41,723 nt of DNA from Prochlorococcus sp. AG-449-J16. Its GTDB lineage: Bacteria; Cyanobacteriota; Cyanobacteriia; PCC-6307; Cyanobiaceae. The notes under the pieces were generated by a model. The model worked only from the letters and a program-made list of their open reading frames with translations, was not told the DNA's origin and did no database searches. Positions 17,889-27,360 of this stretch are shown here, in pieces. The position numbers and the translations under genes were made by a program. Where the stretch lies: positions 1 through 41,723 of the forward strand of contig QCQK01000012.1 in the NCBI GenBank assembly GCA_003209565.1, in the 5' to 3' direction. The stretch's first letter is position 1, and each line of letters opens with the position of its first letter.

Positions 17889-19691
17889 TTAAGAATTTTT
17901 ATTGTACATTATTCCTGATTCGGAAATAAATTTTTCCAACAATTTATCGGCACTTATTTTAAATTTCGTATTATTTGTTCTGCATATAAGTTCTACTTCT
18001 TTGTTAATAGAATCTCTACCAATAATGATCTGAAAAGGAATACCAATTAATTCTGCATCTTTGAATTTCACTCCTGCTCTATCGTCCCTATCATCCAACA
18101 AGACATCAATTTTATTAATCATAAAACTACTATATATTTGCTCAGTAAGGTCTCTTTGAATCGGATCTTTAAGATTTGTTGGAATGATAATAACTTCAAA
18201 AGGAGAAATCGGGATTGGCCAACAAATACCCTTTTCATCATGATTCTGTTCAATTGCAGCTTGAGCAATTCTTGTTACTCCAATTCCATAACAACCCATC
18301 CATAAATTTTTTAGTTGACCATCCTTGTCAGAAAATTTAGCATTTAATTTTTCGCTATATTTTTGACCTAGTTGGAAAATATGTCCAATTTCTATGCCCT
18401 TTTTTTCTTTAAGTTCCTCATTATCGTCAAATTTTATTTTATCTCCTTTTTTAGCATTCCTTATGTCCTCAATTAGATATTCTTTTGAAGAAAAAGAAAA
18501 CCCTTGAAAAACCTTGTGGAAATCAACTTTATTGGCACCACTTATAAATTTTGAGAGATTACTTGCAGAATGATCTATTATTCTGATCCATGTTTTATCC
18601 CAATTAGAACTCGCTTTTATAGTTTTATTATCTAAGTCTGGACCGATAAAACCTAAATGAAAATTAACTAGGTTTTTTTCGATAATATTTTTGTCTTCAA
18701 TTTTCTGAAGTTTAAGAAGGCTGGGACTATGAAGTTTGTTTATTAGGTTAAAAAGCTTTACTTCATTAATATTTTGGTCGCCTCTTATGCATGCAAGAAT
18801 AGGGACTTCCGATTTGCCTTCGAACTTTGCAAGGAATACTATGACTTTAATAATCTGACTGGGATCTAAATTATTTTTTTTGCAAAGTTCCAAGATTGTT
18901 TTTTGCTTAGGTGTTACAAGCAATCCTGAAATATTCTCTTTTAATGGAATAGGTTCAGAGGGAATTGAAACAGCTTTTTCGATATTTGCAGCATAAGAAC
19001 CGCTTTGTGTAAACAATATTGAATCTTCCCCGGAATCTGCCGTGACCATAAACTCTTTAGAGGAAGCCCCTCCAATGGCTCCACTATCTGCTTCAACCCC
19101 TACGGTGTCTAGTCCACAAGAATTAAAAATATTTTCATAAGCTTTGCCTACCTTTTCATAAAACGAAGCCAGATCTTTTTCTGAAGAATGGAAAGAATAC
19201 CCATCTTTCATTATAAATTCTCTACTTCTCATTAATCCAAACCGTGGCCTTATCTCATCTCTAAATTTTGTCTGGATTTGGTAAAAACATTGAGGTAATT
19301 GCTTATAGGAATTGATAATCTCAGCTGCAATACTAGTTATCACCTCTTCGTGAGTTGGGCCTAAACCAAATTCTTTCCCTTGTCTATCTTTAAGATTAAA
19401 CATTATACCTTCACCTGCCGTATATCCTTCCCACCTTTCACTTTTTTTCCATAAATCTGCGGGATGAAGTTGGGGTAAGAGTAATTTTGTGCAACCAATA
19501 ATATTGAGTTCTTTTTCTATTATTGCCGATATTTTTTCAATAACTCTAAGCATTATTGGCATGTATGCATAAATGCCACTGTTAATTCTGCGAATGTAAC
19601 CCGCTTTTAAAAGTAATTGATGTGAAATGATCTCAGCTTCAGAAGGTGTGTCACGAAGTGTCCCCAGAGGAAATGAGGTGGTTACGCGCAT
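17889..19691 (-). CDS. proS: Prolyl-tRNA synthetase (bacterial type, with editing insertion)
   Basis: 600-residue class II synthetase. Motif 1 region (ELLLPQLHP type: TKLLLPQLHPADLW) near 45-58, motif 2 (FYQIQTKFRDEIRPRFGLMRSREFIMKDGYSF, near 132-163), an editing domain inserted at about 225-400, and motif 3 (MGCYGIGVTRIAQA, near 447-460) are visible, followed by the anticodon-binding domain. ATG start. It is the first of a leftward pair with psb27. Confidence 0.97.
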   Translation of the reverse strand: MRVTTSFPLGTLRDTPSEAEIISHQLLLKAGYIRRINSGIYAYMPIMLRVIEKISAIIEKELNIIGCTKLLLPQLHPADLWKKSERWEGYTAGEGIMFNLKDRQGKEFGLGPTHEEVITSIAAEIINSYKQLPQCFYQIQTKFRDEIRPRFGLMRSREFIMKDGYSFHSSEKDLASFYEKVGKAYENIFNSCGLDTVGVEADSGAIGGASSKEFMVTADSGEDSILFTQSGSYAANIEKAVSIPSEPIPLKENISGLLVTPKQKTILELCKKNNLDPSQIIKVIVFLAKFEGKSEVPILACIRGDQNINEVKLFNLINKLHSPSLLKLQKIEDKNIIEKNLVNFHLGFIGPDLDNKTIKASSNWDKTWIRIIDHSASNLSKFISGANKVDFHKVFQGFSFSSKEYLIEDIRNAKKGDKIKFDDNEELKEKKGIEIGHIFQLGQKYSEKLNAKFSDKDGQLKNLWMGCYGIGVTRIAQAAIEQNHDEKGICWPIPISPFEVIIIPTNLKDPIQRDLTEQIYSSFMINKIDVLLDDRDDRAGVKFKDAELIGIPFQIIIGRDSINKEVELICRTNNTKFKISADKLLEKFISESGIMYNKNS

Positions 19692-19865
19692 ACAAAAAAT
19701 TCTTAATAATGTTTAATTTTATCAACTAAGATGAAAAAAAAATTTAAAGTGTCTTGAGTCCCTCAACGCCGCTAGTCTAGAAATATTCTTTCTGCTAGGT
19801 TTTTCAGTAGTGAAGTTTAAATTCTTTACAAAAGTTGATTTTTTCTAAAACATTTTCTTAAGGTT

Positions 19866-20216
19866 ATGGAAAATATAGATTCCAATATTTCTAGTGAAGA
19901 AGAATTAATAGGTATTGATGAAGTTCAAAAATTCCTAAATAGATCAAGAGCGTCTGTTTATAGGTATACAAATACTGATTTAAGAAATCTAAATCCTAGT
20001 TTTAATCCAAGGAAATTAAATCCAGAATTTAGAACTGATCAAAAAGATCCCTTAAAGTTTCATCCTAATGAAGTGGCAAGATTTGCTAAAGATATACTTA
20101 GAATTAAGGAAGTTACTGTAGAAGTATTTAATACACCCTCCTCTGCGGCTCAAAATATATTAGTACAAATCTTAGAAGAACTAAAATCTATTAGGTCGCT
20201 ACTAGAAAAAAAATAA
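19866..20216 (+). CDS. Small helix-turn-helix-like conserved protein
   Basis: 116 residues with an acidic N-terminus. EEELIGIDEVQKFLNRSRASVYRYTNTDLRN contains a short DNA-binding-like helix-turn-helix (about residues 17-38) of the type found in MerR, excisionase and resolvase N-termini. A second conserved part has PNEVARFAKDI, and the C-terminus is helical. Such proteins have been labelled 'resolvase' in picocyanobacteria, but no recombinase catalytic domain is present. A DNA-binding role is inferred only. ATG start. Confidence 0.7.
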   Translation: MENIDSNISSEEELIGIDEVQKFLNRSRASVYRYTNTDLRNLNPSFNPRKLNPEFRTDQKDPLKFHPNEVARFAKDILRIKEVTVEVFNTPSSAAQNILVQILEELKSIRSLLEKK

Positions 20217-20313
20217 TTAAAAAACTCAACAAATAATGTTTTGATTTATTGACATTTAGAATGTAGGATAATGATGTTCAATTATCTCCTTAACCTTTAC
20301 CAATATAGAGTTC

Positions 20314-20568
20314 TTGAGTTATACGAAATCAAAGCACTTTATAAAAAGTAAATCAAGCGAAGAATCTTCTCTTGATTCTTTACAAAATGATTTTGAAAGA
20401 GATGATGATGACCCCTTAAGTATAAGGAGTTTATCAATAACATCTTTAGGTATTATTTTTGCCTTTTTGACATTTTTGATACCTTCAATCAGCATTTTAA
20501 TTGGAAGACCTTTCTATCAAGGAAACGAGGTAATTTTTAATCACGAATATCAAAAAGATGGATCTTAG
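20314..20568 (+). CDS. Small single-span membrane protein (hypothetical)
   Basis: 84 residues: a polar N-terminus rich in Ser, Lys and Asp, one membrane segment (about 47-66, LGIIFAFLTFLIPSISILIG) and a short polar tail. The start is TTG since no ATG occurs in frame. Its last 11 bases overlap the pyrophosphatase-like gene, so the two are probably translated together. A TTGACA sits at 20249-20254, but no well-spaced -10 is clear. Function unknown. Confidence 0.7.
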   Translation: MSYTKSKHFIKSKSSEESSLDSLQNDFERDDDDPLSIRSLSITSLGIIFAFLTFLIPSISILIGRPFYQGNEVIFNHEYQKDGS

Positions 20569-21112
20569 TTCAATACCTCCATCTCCAATGAAGGGAATAG
20601 TAAATTTAGTTGTTGAAATACCTGCAGGTAGTAGGAATAAATATGAATATTGTTCTGAAGCGGGAATTATGGCATTAGATAGAGTATTGCATTCTTCAGT
20701 AAGATATCCTTTTGATTATGGTTTTATACCGAATACTCTCGCAGAAGATGGGGCTCCTCTTGACGCGATGGTGATAATGGATGAGCCAACTTTTGCAGGT
20801 TGTCTAATAAAAGCAAGACCTATTGGAGTTTTGGATATGCATGATTGTGGTGCATATGATGGAAAACTTTTGTGTGTGCCAATGGCTAATCCTAGACAGG
20901 CTAATATAGTTAGCATCAATCAAATTGCTCCTAATCAGCTCGAGGATGTTGCTGAATTTTTTAGAACTAGTAAAGGCCTTGATGGAAGAACAGTTCAAAT
21001 AGATGGGTGGAGGGATTTTGATGTTGTTGATAATCTATTGAAAAATTGCACTCCAGTAAAAAAGAAAAACTTCAAAGTACTTAAAAAATCAACTATTAGT
21101 AAACTAAATTGA
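20558..21112 (+). CDS. Family I pyrophosphatase homologue with altered active site
   Basis: 184 residues matching the cyanobacterial soluble pyrophosphatase along its length (opening MDLSSIPPSP, VEIPAGSRNKYEY, LDRVLHSS, YPFDYGFIPNTL). The usual DxDPxD signature is changed: AEDGAPLD has Ala66 where the catalytic aspartate (Asp67 in E. coli) belongs, and FFRTSKGL has Ser138 where the conserved Tyr141 belongs. The remaining metal and phosphate ligands (E20, K28, E30, R42, Y54, D64, D69, D96, D101, K103) are kept. It may be inactive, weak, or have another role; the canonical enzyme is at 5227. ATG start; stop overlaps the next gene in TTGA. Confidence 0.88.
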   Translation: MDLSSIPPSPMKGIVNLVVEIPAGSRNKYEYCSEAGIMALDRVLHSSVRYPFDYGFIPNTLAEDGAPLDAMVIMDEPTFAGCLIKARPIGVLDMHDCGAYDGKLLCVPMANPRQANIVSINQIAPNQLEDVAEFFRTSKGLDGRTVQIDGWRDFDVVDNLLKNCTPVKKKNFKVLKKSTISKLN

Positions 21113-21462
21113 AAATAATTTTTTATAGTTATTTAAGGTGTTCTACTTGCCGAAAAGCATCAAATTGGCTTGATAAAAAAGGTCTCGAATATAAATTAAT
21201 TGATATTGTAAAAGAACCTCCATTATTAGATTTTTTAAATTTAGCTTTAGAACAATACTCTGCGGACAAAAAAAGGATTTTCAATACAAGAGGTAAATCT
21301 TTTAAATCACTAAATATTGATATATATGGATTATCAAATGAAGAAATTATTAAACTTCTTTTAAATGATGGCAAATTAATAAAAAGACCGTTTTTGATCT
21401 ATGAAGAGAAAAAAATATTATTAGGATTTAACGAAATTGAATATGTTAAACAATTTATGTAA
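21109..21462 (+). CDS. ArsC/Spx-family thioredoxin-fold protein
   Basis: 117 residues with CSTCRKASNWLDKKG near residues 12-26, the CxxC active site placed as in Spx/MgsR-like members of the ArsC family, and the later KRPFLIYEEKKILLGF near 91-106, a conserved RP block. It may be an arsenate-reductase-like oxidoreductase or a redox regulator. The start is TTG overlapping the upstream stop by four bases, so translation is probably coupled. It lies between the pyrophosphatase homologue and lepB. Confidence 0.85.
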   Translation: MKIIFYSYLRCSTCRKASNWLDKKGLEYKLIDIVKEPPLLDFLNLALEQYSADKKRIFNTRGKSFKSLNIDIYGLSNEEIIKLLLNDGKLIKRPFLIYEEKKILLGFNEIEYVKQFM

Positions 21463-21491
21463 GGTTAAAAAATCAAGTCATTAATAAATCT

Positions 21492-22151
21492 ATGCCAGCT
21501 TCTATTAAAAGTTTTTTTAAAGAATGGGGTCTGCTAATTCTATTAACTTTTTTTGTTTCTTCTTGTAGATCTTTTTTCGCAGAACCTCGTTATATCCCCT
21601 CAGGTTCAATGCTCCCAGAACTACAAATAAACGATAGGTTAATTATAGAAAAGTTCTCTATTAGAAACTCTTTACCAAGAAGAGGAGATATTGTAGTTTT
21701 TAAATCTCCTTACTCATTTGATGAAAAACTAATTTCATCAAGATCTAAGCCTTTGCCAAATAAAAGATATTGTTTTTTTATGGGTTTTCCCCCTATGTCC
21801 TTTATCCCTGGTTTGAGGGATCAAGCTTGTGATGCTTATATTAAAAGAGTTGTGGCACTTCCTGGAGAAATTGTTAGTGTCAATACTAAAGGTGAAGTAA
21901 TAATAAACAATAATTTAATTCCTGAACCTTATGTGTCTTATAAGTGCTCATTATCAACTTTTAATAGTTGTGGCGAATTTGAAAATACAAAAGTTCCTAA
22001 AGATCATTTTTTGGTTTTAGGTGATAATAGGTCAAATAGCTGGGATGGGAGATATTGGCCTGGAAGCAAATTTCTTCACAAAAAGGATATTATTGGAAAA
22101 GCTTATTTCAGATTTTGGCCTTTTACTCAAGTAGGCTTTTTCAATAAATAA
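21492..22151 (+). CDS. lepB: Signal peptidase I
   Basis: 219 residues. An N-terminal membrane anchor (about 13-29) is followed by the catalytic domain facing the periplasm or lumen. The nucleophile is Ser39 in IPSGSMLP; the catalytic lysine is in YIKRVVALPGE near residue 118; the GDNRSNSWDGR box is near 180. It cleaves signal peptides of exported and thylakoid proteins. It ends the rightward run. ATG start. Confidence 0.95.
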   Translation: MPASIKSFFKEWGLLILLTFFVSSCRSFFAEPRYIPSGSMLPELQINDRLIIEKFSIRNSLPRRGDIVVFKSPYSFDEKLISSRSKPLPNKRYCFFMGFPPMSFIPGLRDQACDAYIKRVVALPGEIVSVNTKGEVIINNNLIPEPYVSYKCSLSTFNSCGEFENTKVPKDHFLVLGDNRSNSWDGRYWPGSKFLHKKDIIGKAYFRFWPFTQVGFFNK

Positions 22152-22203
22152 AGCTTTTTTCTGAATTTAACTTTATGAAAATAACTTTAAAAAGTGTTTT
22201 AGC

Positions 22204-23532
22204 TTAAAGTGCTCCAGAAGCAGTTGAATCAATTATCCCTCCAAGATGTGTTGTAATGTTTAGTGCGCTAATAACAGGGGTTTTACTGGGATCATTAAAA
22301 ATGTCAATAATAGTTATGCCACCATTACCTTGTTTTATCATCCAAATATTTGAATAATTAATCCCAAGCATATTGCAAATGAGAGTTTTATTTACAGCAT
22401 CGTGAGCAACTAAAAGGGTAAGATCATTATCTTTTTGAGATAAACAAATTTTGTTAAAAGCTTCTATGGATCTTTCTGATACATCTTTTATAGATTCACC
22501 TTCGGGCATTATTACTTCTTCAGGTTTATCATGCCAATTTTTTAGTAAGTTAGGCCAATTTTCTCTAATTTCTGCTTCTAATTTCCCCTCCCATAATCCG
22601 TGACTAATTTCTACAAGTGAATCTATTTTTTCTATTTTTAAATCCTTGTTATTTTGAAGAATTATTTGAGCGGTCTCGTAGGGCCTATGCATTGAACTTG
22701 AAAATGCTTTACTGAAAGAAATACTTCTCAAATATTCAAAAGTCTTTCTAGCTTGATCTTTACCATTTTCGTTTAAAGGGATATCAATTTGACCTTGGAA
22801 TCTCCCTTCTTTGTTCCAGTTTGTTTCACCATGTCTTATTAAGAATATTCTTGAATCTCCAATTTGACTTGGAATATCTTTATTCAGATGGGAAGTTTGA
22901 TTGAGACATTCAATTTGGGTCTTGAAAGAGTTATCTTTTCTTGAAATATTTAGAATCGAAAAAGAAGCATTTTCTAATCTTATTTTCCGAAAACCCAGCT
23001 TAGGCTTTCCTAATAAAAAGAGGATTAAACATCTAAGAATCGCGTTATGTCCAACTACTAGAATATTTACATCATCTTTATCTAAATAAATTTTAAGAAT
23101 ATTTTCTATAAAATTTTTAGCTTGATCAAATAAATCTTGAATTGGTTTGTAAGCTTTATTGTCATTTTTTTTTAAAATTAGATTCTCGGGATCATTTTTC
23201 CATGTAGGGTAAATTTTCGGAAATTTATTTTTTATTTCCTCGATTTTTAGACCAGACCATTCACCAAGATCTACTTCTAGTAAATTCTCATCAAATACAA
23301 TATTTTGGTCTTTTTTGAAGCTATTTCTAATTGTTTTTGCAGTCTCTGCAGCTCTTACAAGTGGGGACGAATAAATTTTATTGAAGTTTATTTTTGATAA
23401 TGCTTTTCCTGCTTTGAGTGCTTGTTCGTACCCCTCATCTGTTAATAATGAATAGTCTGTCCTACCTTGTATTAATCCTTTTGCATTGTAACTGCTTAGT
23501 CCGTGTCTTACTAAAACTAATCGTATAGTCAT
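22204..23532 (-). CDS. Tandem histidine-phosphatase (phosphoglycerate mutase family) protein
   Basis: 442 residues made of two histidine-phosphatase domains. The first opens with LVRHGLSSYNAKGLIQGR near residue 6 and has VGHNAILR near 160. The second opens with LIRHGETNWNKEGRFQGQ near 230 and has VAHDAVNKTL near 374. Both keep the RHG catalytic histidine and the late His. Two-domain members in cyanobacteria have been annotated as 2-carboxy-D-arabinitol-1-phosphatase or as CobC-like phosphatases; the substrate cannot be read from sequence. ATG start; convergent with lepB, divergent from the CPBP protease. Confidence 0.88.
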   Translation of the reverse strand: MTIRLVLVRHGLSSYNAKGLIQGRTDYSLLTDEGYEQALKAGKALSKINFNKIYSSPLVRAAETAKTIRNSFKKDQNIVFDENLLEVDLGEWSGLKIEEIKNKFPKIYPTWKNDPENLILKKNDNKAYKPIQDLFDQAKNFIENILKIYLDKDDVNILVVGHNAILRCLILFLLGKPKLGFRKIRLENASFSILNISRKDNSFKTQIECLNQTSHLNKDIPSQIGDSRIFLIRHGETNWNKEGRFQGQIDIPLNENGKDQARKTFEYLRSISFSKAFSSSMHRPYETAQIILQNNKDLKIEKIDSLVEISHGLWEGKLEAEIRENWPNLLKNWHDKPEEVIMPEGESIKDVSERSIEAFNKICLSQKDNDLTLLVAHDAVNKTLICNMLGINYSNIWMIKQGNGGITIIDIFNDPSKTPVISALNITTHLGGIIDSTASGAL

Positions 23533-23644
23533 TAATATAAGTTTAAAAAAGAATATTAATTAATCATCTCATGGCGTGATAAAAATAGGTATATAAATAT
23601 AAGAAATATCCAAGATAACAAATTTTTCACATATATAATAAGAT

Positions 23645-25006
23645 ATGAACTTTAAAAATATTTCTAAGACAAAACTTTCTTTTGCTTTAATTTCCCTCGT
23701 AATAACTTTCTTTGTATGGCAACAAGGCTTAAGGGATAGTTTAAATAGACCATCTGTGTCATTTGATATAAGTCAAAAAGAACAAGAAATTACTGAATTA
23801 GCCGTTCAATCAATACCAATAAATCTTAAAAAATTTTTTATCGCAAATGATCCGCTTGATGAATTAAATAATTCACTCTCCAAGGCCTCATTTAATGAAC
23901 TTTCAGAGAGAAATAGATTAATAAGGGTAATTTCTTCAAAATCAAATGAATATAATATATATGAAAAATTATCCAAAGAGTTTGAAAATAAAAACTACAC
24001 TTTATTAGTTAAAGAGATAGAAAAGAATTCCAATAGTAATTCATACCAACCTAAGCTTGAGATATTTGAAAATTTTAAAGGGGATAGATTTTTGTATCAC
24101 CTATTAAGCAAAAAATTTGATTTTGATGATAGTTCAATAATAACAAAATCATTTTCAAACAAAATGTTCTTAAAAATATTAGCAATAAGATTAATACCAA
24201 TTTTAACTATTCTTATTGGCTCAATTCTGGGATTAAAAATATTGTGGAACGTTATATCTTTGAAGAAGTTTGGCTGGAAGGAAATTAAATTCTTAGATTT
24301 TGAATTAATAGATATGGTTTTAATAATTGCAGGTGGATTTGTAGTCTTAGGAGAAGTTGTTTCACCTTTGTTTTCAATAAGTTTAGTAGAGCTTTTTTCT
24401 AAAAATTTCTCTAATGAGTTGTCTCAATCTCTAAAAATATTTTTTGGATATATCTTCATGGCTATTCCTCCATTATGGATAGTTTATTATCAAATAAAAT
24501 CTTTGAAGGGGGAATTTAATTTAAATAAAGATTATTTTCAGTTCAATTTCATTCCAATAAAAAAAGCAATTATTAATGGAATTCAAGGTTGGTTAACAAT
24601 AGTTCCTTTTGTATTATTGATTTCTCTAATTATGAACAGTCTGATTGATAATCAGAATGGTAGCAATCCTTTATTGGAAATTGTTCTTAACAATAATAAT
24701 TACTTATCATTTTTTCTTTTATTTGTAACAACAACCATCATAGCTCCTTTATTTGAGGAAACTATATTTCGCGGTGTTTTACTTCCAACACTTTCAAGAG
24801 ATTTTGGAATAATTGCGGGCATCATAGTTTCAGCCTTTATCTTTGCTTTAGCTCACTTAAGTTTGGGAGAAATGCCGCCATTATTTGTTCTAGGAATAGG
24901 ATTAGGAATTACTAGAATTGCTTCTGGCAGTCTGCTTTCATCAGTAATTATGCATTCTTTATGGAATGGCTTGACATTCTTGAATTTGTTCTTATTAAGA
25001 ACTTAA
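23645..25006 (+). CDS. CPBP-family intramembrane metalloprotease
   Basis: 453 residues. A signal-anchor (about 10-26), a soluble segment (30-170) and then at least six membrane segments. The CPBP/Abi (Rce1-like) motifs are EETIFRG at about residues 372-378, an FALAHLSLGE block with His near 403, and MHSLWNGLTF with His near 437, which together form the presumed metal site. Family members process prenylated proteins or are linked to bacteriocin immunity; in cyanobacteria the substrate is unknown. ATG start. Confidence 0.9.
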   Translation: MNFKNISKTKLSFALISLVITFFVWQQGLRDSLNRPSVSFDISQKEQEITELAVQSIPINLKKFFIANDPLDELNNSLSKASFNELSERNRLIRVISSKSNEYNIYEKLSKEFENKNYTLLVKEIEKNSNSNSYQPKLEIFENFKGDRFLYHLLSKKFDFDDSSIITKSFSNKMFLKILAIRLIPILTILIGSILGLKILWNVISLKKFGWKEIKFLDFELIDMVLIIAGGFVVLGEVVSPLFSISLVELFSKNFSNELSQSLKIFFGYIFMAIPPLWIVYYQIKSLKGEFNLNKDYFQFNFIPIKKAIINGIQGWLTIVPFVLLISLIMNSLIDNQNGSNPLLEIVLNNNNYLSFFLLFVTTTIIAPLFEETIFRGVLLPTLSRDFGIIAGIIVSAFIFALAHLSLGEMPPLFVLGIGLGITRIASGSLLSSVIMHSLWNGLTFLNLFLLRT

Positions 25007-25090
25007 ATAATTTAAATTAATTACTTGCGAATCAAACTAAAAGATGTTTATTTAATTAGTAATACTTCTTTTATTTTAAAAAAATCATAG

Positions 25091-25519
25091 ATGAAACCTT
25101 ATGGGAATCAATTAAATTTAAAAAAAAAAGTTTCATATCAAAATAAAAAAAAATTTGAAAAAATATCAATAATTAATATCAAATTAATACATCAAATATT
25201 TGATGCTATTAATATTTCTCTTTTGGTATTGATATTCACCTTATTTTTCTTTTCTTTTGATAGCCAAAGGAAATGGTCAAATACATATAAAACTTTATCA
25301 AGAACAAGAGCAATAAATAATAATCTTATTGATTATGTTTCTAAAATCGAGGAATTTTATATTAGTGAACTTGAATCTCTCAATACTTATAAAAAAACTA
25401 AACCTGAAGATTTAATCCATCTAGATAAAATTATAGAAAGAAAAGATAGTTTGTTTAAAAAAAATTTTAGAAGCTTAATTGAGGGTTTTAGTGAAAGCAA
25501 ATATCAAATGGGATATTGA
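25091..25519 (+). CDS. Single-span coiled-coil protein upstream of ftsI (FtsL-like candidate)
   Basis: 142 residues. A basic cytoplasmic N-terminus (1-38, many Lys) is followed by one membrane segment (about 44-60, INISLLVLIFTLFFFSF) and a helical extracytoplasmic part (65-130). That is the topology and rough size of FtsL. It ends in TGA that overlaps the ATG of ftsI by one base, the same neighbour relation that ftsL has in many bacteria. Sequence similarity to known FtsL is not evident by eye, so the assignment is by topology and context. ATG start. Confidence 0.6.
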   Translation: MKPYGNQLNLKKKVSYQNKKKFEKISIINIKLIHQIFDAINISLLVLIFTLFFFSFDSQRKWSNTYKTLSRTRAINNNLIDYVSKIEEFYISELESLNTYKKTKPEDLIHLDKIIERKDSLFKKNFRSLIEGFSESKYQMGY

Positions 25520-27270
25520 TGAAAAGACACAAAAAAATTGTTCGTTTACTACCTCTTGATTCGAAGAGATTTAAATTTCTCTATATTTTTAATCTGCTTT
25601 TAATATTTTGTTTGTTTGGAAGGCTAGTTAAATTGCAAGTCTTTAACGCCTCTGATTTGCAACGAAAAGCAAGATTAATACAATCTTCTAAAACTAACTC
25701 TTTACAAAAAAGGAGAGCAATTGTTGATAGAAATAATAGACTAATTGCTTATGATAAACCACTTTATAAATTATGGGCCCATCCAAAATATTTTAGTTTA
25801 CCTGGAGATTCAATTAACGAAGTTCGCAGCACTGAAGAAGTTATAAAAATATTGTCATCTATTTTAGATATTAAATATGAAATACTCTTGGGAAAATTTA
25901 ATGAAGAAATAAGTGGCATAAAGCTTTTGGATAAAATTTCAGAAGAAAAGGCAGAAAAGATTAAAAATCTTCAAATTAGCGGACTTGATTTGATTAAATA
26001 TTCGCAAAGATATTATCCCCAAGGAGAGCTTTACTCTAATCTTGTAGGTTTTGTTAATGATGAGAATAAAGGCTCAGCTGGTTTAGAACTTCATTTAAAT
26101 AATCAAATTAAAGTTTTTAGTAAAAGTAATTTAATAAAAAGAGGAGGAGATGGAACCCCTCTGCCTGATAATTCAGCCCCAGGTGATTTTATTTCTGATT
26201 ATGAGAATTTAGGCCTAACTTTAGATTCAAAATTGCAGAAAGCATCATTCAAAGCGTTATTAAAGCAAGTAAGGAAATGGAAAGCAAAGAAGGGATTTGC
26301 AATAGTTATGGATGTTAATAATGGTGAGATCCTTTCATTGGTTTCAGTCCCTTCATATAATCCGAATAAATTTTGGCAGTATGATACTGATCTTTTCAGG
26401 GGTTGGTATACTCAAGATTTATTTGAGCCTGGTTCAACATTTAAACCTATTAATCTAGCCTTAGCGTTAGAAGAAAAAGTAATCCACAAAAATGGATTAG
26501 TTGAAGATATTGGAAGGATTAATGTTGGCGGATGGACACTTTATAATTGGGATAAAAAAGGTAATGGATACATTGACTATCCAAAAGTTTTGCAGGTTTC
26601 AAGTAATGTTGGGATGGTAAAAATAATGCAAAATTTAGACCCCAAAATTTATTGGGATTGGCTAAATAATTTAGGTATAAGTAAAAATTTAGAGACTGAC
26701 TTATTTGAATCAACTGCTGGCCAACTAAAGAGAAAAGATTTATTTGTAAATCAATCAATTGAGCCTGCCGTCACTTCTTTTGGTAAAGGGTTCTCAATCT
26801 CACCACTTAAATTGGTTCAACTTCATGCGGCTCTGGCAAATGGGGGTTTTGAAGTAACCCCTCATGTAACCTCAACTTTCAAAGATAGATTTAATAAAAA
26901 TCAAAAAAAACAATTTTTTTCAAACGAGGTCTCTAAAACTGTTCTTGAATGGATGGAGAGCGTAGTTGATAAAGGTAGTGGATCTGGAGTAAAAATAGAG
27001 GGTTATAGGATCGCTGGGAAAACGGGCACTTCTCAAAAAGCCATAAATGGATCATATACAAGTAAAAAAGTTTGTAGTTTTGTCGCGACCTTACCAGTTA
27101 ATGATCCAAAGTATGTTGTACTTGTAGTCGTTGATGAGCCATCTAAACCATATGCATATGGTTCAACTGTTGCAGTACCAGTTGCGAAAGAAATTATAGA
27201 GAGTTTGATAGTAATTGAAAAAATACCTCCTAATATTGAAGAGCAAGGAGTGATTGTTAAAAAACCCTAA
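25519..27270 (+). CDS. ftsI: Septal peptidoglycan transpeptidase (FtsI/PBP3 type)
   Basis: 583 residues from the ATG at 25519 (a TTG directly precedes it). One membrane anchor (about 18-36) leads to the PBP dimer-interface domain and a transpeptidase domain. The active-site motifs are S306-T-F-K309 (EPGSTFKP), S361-S-N363 (VSSNVG) and K501-T-G-T (GKTGTSQ). It cross-links septal peptidoglycan. The start overlaps the stop of the FtsL-like gene, indicating coupled expression. Length and motifs fit FtsI rather than PBP2. Confidence 0.93.
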   Translation: MKRHKKIVRLLPLDSKRFKFLYIFNLLLIFCLFGRLVKLQVFNASDLQRKARLIQSSKTNSLQKRRAIVDRNNRLIAYDKPLYKLWAHPKYFSLPGDSINEVRSTEEVIKILSSILDIKYEILLGKFNEEISGIKLLDKISEEKAEKIKNLQISGLDLIKYSQRYYPQGELYSNLVGFVNDENKGSAGLELHLNNQIKVFSKSNLIKRGGDGTPLPDNSAPGDFISDYENLGLTLDSKLQKASFKALLKQVRKWKAKKGFAIVMDVNNGEILSLVSVPSYNPNKFWQYDTDLFRGWYTQDLFEPGSTFKPINLALALEEKVIHKNGLVEDIGRINVGGWTLYNWDKKGNGYIDYPKVLQVSSNVGMVKIMQNLDPKIYWDWLNNLGISKNLETDLFESTAGQLKRKDLFVNQSIEPAVTSFGKGFSISPLKLVQLHAALANGGFEVTPHVTSTFKDRFNKNQKKQFFSNEVSKTVLEWMESVVDKGSGSGVKIEGYRIAGKTGTSQKAINGSYTSKKVCSFVATLPVNDPKYVVLVVVDEPSKPYAYGSTVAVPVAKEIIESLIVIEKIPPNIEEQGVIVKKP

Positions 27271-27360
27271 AATTTTCCAATTTTATAAATATTTAGTTCA
27301 CTATCTGATGATTTCATTAGAAATAAAAGCTAGTTTATATATATACATGATTATCTAGAT

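Noticed and set aside
19692..19865. Possible small RNA in the proS / HTH gene spacer
   Set aside because: It has a short less AT-rich stretch, but no stable hairpin with a T-run and no known picocyanobacterial RNA motif that I could see.
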